Position numbers and translations under genes: made by a program. The notes beneath the pieces are model-generated. The model had not been told where the DNA came from, did no database searches, and saw only the letters and a program-made list of their open reading frames with translations. Shown here one piece after another: positions 61,526-64,000 of a stretch of 64,000 bases of DNA (position 1 is the first letter of the stretch; each line of letters begins with the position of its first letter). The stretch spans positions 3,600,001 to 3,664,000 of the forward strand of contig JAYJMM010000120.1 of assembly GCA_037349105.1 (NCBI GenBank), given 5' to 3'. This DNA is from Limnomonas spitsbergensis. Taxonomy: Eukaryota; Chlorophyta; Chlorophyceae; Chlamydomonadales.

Positions 61526-64000
61526 CTAAAATAGGAGTAACCCCCTTTCAAATTCCCATATGATTATATAAGCCCCCCCAGGAAATCGATTGACAATCCT
61601 GACTGCTCTCGACTCTCTAGTTTTTAATGTACCAGGCATCAGATCAGTCAATCCTGCAGTACCACCAGAGCGTGTAGTCCAGTCATATGAAAGTCTTAAA
61701 TCTGTAAAGGAGGAAAGCGCATTAAACGACCGAATAGGTTGTCTATCCCTTGTCCCCATTCGCAGTGGTACTGGAATCATGGTTAATTTTGGTTGATTTG
61801 GCGCAGGGTCAATTGTGGATGCGGCAGCATTTTTGGGTGCAACAGCAATTTTAGGTATGACAGCATCTTTGGGTGCAGCAACAATTTTAGGTATGACAGC
61901 ATCTTTGGGTGCAGCAACAATTTTATGTGCAACAGCATTTTTGGGTGCAGCAGCAACTTTGATGGCATACCCTTTTAACTTCACCTTCTTTGCTGCTTTT
62001 ACTGCTAATTTCTGGACAGCAGCGCGATGAATTGCACCCTCCAGAGTGGCGCCCTTTGCAATACATTGCTCACATAACCAAATCCCCGATGGAACATTCT
62101 TCAGAGGAGGTCGCATACAATAGGTATGAGTTCCTCTTTCACAACTATCGCACATGACCATAACCTCTTCATGATCTGGAAATAGACACTCCTGACAAGG
62201 AGCATCGATAGGAGGTTTATAATACATAGAGTCTGAATGTAATTCAGAAATAGGCAGGTGACATGGTGAACAGTTAATAGCATTTTCCGCTATGGTTAGG
62301 CCACAACGTCCAACCAGGATTAAAAGTCCACTTGGTCTCACGTCATGAATTCTTAGCACTATTGGTCGAGCAACTGAATGTAACCTATCTTCGTCCCTAA
62401 CATACACGAATTGTCCAGCAGAAAAATCAGCTAATTTTGGGAGGTAAGCTCCCGATCTTAATTTAGCATAACGAAGAGTGTCTCTTTGTTGTGCTACGAG
62501 AAGATTGTGGCCTACCATAACACAGTTGTCCTTCAGAAGTTTAGCTCTTTCAAGCAATAATTCAGCAGCTGTATCTGGGTCAAAGTAATCTTCATCTAAA
62601 GATAAAGGCAATCGTTCAACAATGCTTGGCGGAACCACTGGTTCACAGCAAAACAGGAGTTTATAAGGGCTAAAATTAGTGCTTGCATGTTTAGTGACAC
62701 GGTACCTTAAAGCTATCCAAGGAAGATATAGAACCCAATTTAATGTGTCTTTTGTCTCATGAATATACCTATGTAATGAAGCCTTTATAGATTGAACCAT
62801 ACGTTCTGCAAGGCCATTGGCTTGAGGATGATAGGCACTTGTGACCCGATGATCTATAAGCGCACGAGTTAATAGCTCGTCCATTTCTGACTGAAATTCT
62901 CCCCCCCCATCAGTTACGACTTCCCCACAGGCACCATATCTCCCTAGAATACCATGTAGAAAGTGATACGCTACCTCTGCAGATGACTTGTCCTTCATGG
63001 GAAATACCTCGATCCACTTGGAGTAGCTTTCAATGGCTACCAGCACGAACTTGTTTCCTCGTTCGGTTGAGTCATAAGGTCCAGTGAGATCCAAATGCCA
63101 TCTATACATCATGCCTTTGATGGGCAATGTGTTTAATACTTTTTGGTTAGCATTAAAAGCAGTTTTAGTATAATCGCAGGCTGCACATCGTTTAACAACA
63201 TTTTTGCAATCATTATACAGGCCTACCCACCAGTGGCCTAACGTTACCAGTGCTGTGGTACGTCTTCTCCCATAGTGACCATTATCAGCATGCATTTTAG
63301 TGACCAAATCCACTCGTTCAGACGGTGGCGGAACCCATTTTAATGTTAATCCAGGCATGCGCCTGAATAATTTAGTTTTGGGGATGGACCATTCATACAA
63401 TGCAGCACGTCTTAATATGCGTTTCCGTTCTGAGGGTTGTGCAAGATTTAAAAGTAAGGAAGTTGGAGACTTTAAGTGAGTCATGACATTATCATCAAAC
63501 CATACATCTGCGTGATTAATAGCAACATTATCTTCTTCATAAGCAGGTTGGATGTCTATCTCGGACAGTTCTGCAGCTTCTGCCTGAGCTGCATGAAAAA
63601 TCATGTCAGCTCCTAATGCGAATAGATTTGGCAAATTTTGATCAGGATTTCGTTTCCCCCCCAGCTCTAGGCAAGAGACTGCAGCAACTAATTGTTGCGA
63701 GGACTGAACGATATTGGCAGCTCTATATGCAAGGCTGGCTGCAATAAGGTGGCTTACAGCATTTGCATCAAAAGCTCCTCCAGTGATTTTGTGCCTAGCA
63801 TCGAAAGAAGCACCATTGCCCGCCGTGCAGTGATCTGCATATCCAAGGATCCGTTCCCTTTCCAAAATAGTTAGATCAACCAGTTTGTTGTTTTCCCAAA
63901 CTAACCCCGCACCATCTCTGCTGAAGGCCCACGAGTGAACTCTGGCTACCAGTGTAGGCAACACCTGCAGTAGATGACCTTTGCTGTTGACGTTGTGGTA
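61526..64000 (-). CDS. retroelement polyprotein: C5-methyltransferase-like end, integrase, PHD finger (partial)
   Basis: The frame is open to the window edge. Numbered from the TTG at 63964, residues 2-78 read PTLVARVHSW, then LTILERERILGYADHCTA, then RHKITGGAFDANAVSHLIAASL, resembling motifs IX-X of cytosine-5 DNA methyltransferases (PT..., ER.R.lG%...T, R...G.a....v.hL). Integrase follows: H225, H230, C260, C263, then D292 (HLDLTGPY), D352 (VTDGGGEF) and E387 (QANGLAER). A PHD finger occupies 590-634 (C590, C593, C605, C608, H613, C616, C631, C634, with W629). Then come a basic linker with 13-residue KIVAAPKDAVIP-type repeats and a Thr/Arg-rich tail. Reverse transcriptase must lie beyond the edge. 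No stop interrupts it. Integrase and PHD are secure; the methyltransferase call is an inference from motifs. Confidence 0.8.
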   Translation of the reverse strand, partial: YHNVNSKGHLLQVLPTLVARVHSWAFSRDGAGLVWENNKLVDLTILERERILGYADHCTAGNGASFDARHKITGGAFDANAVSHLIAASLAYRAANIVQSSQQLVAAVSCLELGGKRNPDQNLPNLFALGADMIFHAAQAEAAELSEIDIQPAYEEDNVAINHADVWFDDNVMTHLKSPTSLLLNLAQPSERKRILRRAALYEWSIPKTKLFRRMPGLTLKWVPPPSERVDLVTKMHADNGHYGRRRTTALVTLGHWWVGLYNDCKNVVKRCAACDYTKTAFNANQKVLNTLPIKGMMYRWHLDLTGPYDSTERGNKFVLVAIESYSKWIEVFPMKDKSSAEVAYHFLHGILGRYGACGEVVTDGGGEFQSEMDELLTRALIDHRVTSAYHPQANGLAERMVQSIKASLHRYIHETKDTLNWVLYLPWIALRYRVTKHASTNFSPYKLLFCCEPVVPPSIVERLPLSLDEDYFDPDTAAELLLERAKLLKDNCVMVGHNLLVAQQRDTLRYAKLRSGAYLPKLADFSAGQFVYVRDEDRLHSVARPIVLRIHDVRPSGLLILVGRCGLTIAENAINCSPCHLPISELHSDSMYYKPPIDAPCQECLFPDHEEVMVMCDSCERGTHTYCMRPPLKNVPSGIWLCEQCIAKGATLEGAIHRAAVQKLAVKAAKKVKLKGYAIKVAAAPKNAVAHKIVAAPKDAVIPKIVAAPKDAVIPKIAVAPKNAAASTIDPAPNQPKLTMIPVPLRMGTRDRQPIRSFNALSSFTDLRLSYDWTTRSGGTAGLTDLMPGTLKTRESRAVRIVNRFPGGAYIIIWEFERGLLLF
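61820..61965 (-). repeat. 39-bp coding repeat in the PHD-integrase ORF
   Basis: About three and a half 39-bp units encode APKDAVIPKIVA-type 13-residue repeats between the PHD finger and the tail. Being a multiple of three, the repeat keeps the frame. Confidence 0.85.

Overview
The window is nuclear DNA from a eukaryote, most likely a green alga or other member of the green lineage. The evidence is many GT-AG introns, perfect TTTAGGG-type interstitial telomere repeats (30802-30822), a plant-like B3-domain gene, a CENH3-type histone with plant-like loop 1, a GT14/core-2-like glycosyltransferase exon, and chromovirus and CACTA-type elements. The species is not identified. No operon, CRISPR, tRNA or rRNA was seen.

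Satellite DNA dominates. A degenerate 43-bp satellite fills 1-2790 in one orientation and 19080-19590, 41165-46545 and 48350-56950 in the other. The long repetitive ORFs over it are by-products of the repeat. Other arrays are a 41-bp satellite (16800-18150), a 122-bp satellite with an 8-unit higher-order period (58996-61468), and minisatellites of 59, 23, 43, 147, 75, 33 and 30 bp. A 3917-bp block is duplicated in tandem (45224-53057) and carries a WD40-repeat exon in each copy.

Genes lie between the arrays as spliced exons. The best is a five-exon CENH3 (centromeric histone H3) gene on the + strand, 13709-16655, whose exon phases all join; it has a second, degenerate copy of exon 4. Others are a B3-domain gene (28182-30661, with a possible upstream exon at 27410), a MYND zinc finger exon (10044-10223), a GT14-like exon (4162-4417), a zinc-ribbon-like gene on the minus strand (6760-7988), and several unrecognised exons.

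Mobile elements are abundant. There is a complete 6.29-kb Ty3/gypsy chromovirus (34244-40530) with 483-bp LTRs differing at one base, GCTGC target duplications, PBS and PPT, but with three in-frame stops and two frame changes. A 6249-bp CACTA-like DNA transposon (21086-27334) has 18-bp inverted ends and a TTA duplication. There are two MITE-like elements (11109-11295, 20262-20467), a 5'-truncated non-LTR element (RNase H plus a PD-(D/E)xK-like tail), and a P-element/THAP9-like transposase fragment. At the right edge a retroelement ORF (61526 to beyond 64000) combines the end of a cytosine-5 DNA methyltransferase-like domain, an integrase and a PHD finger.

The most distinctive items are the methyltransferase-integrase-PHD polyprotein, the CENH3 gene with its duplicated exon, and the nested higher-order satellites. 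All coordinates and joins were worked out by eye from the sequence; no alignment or database search was run.
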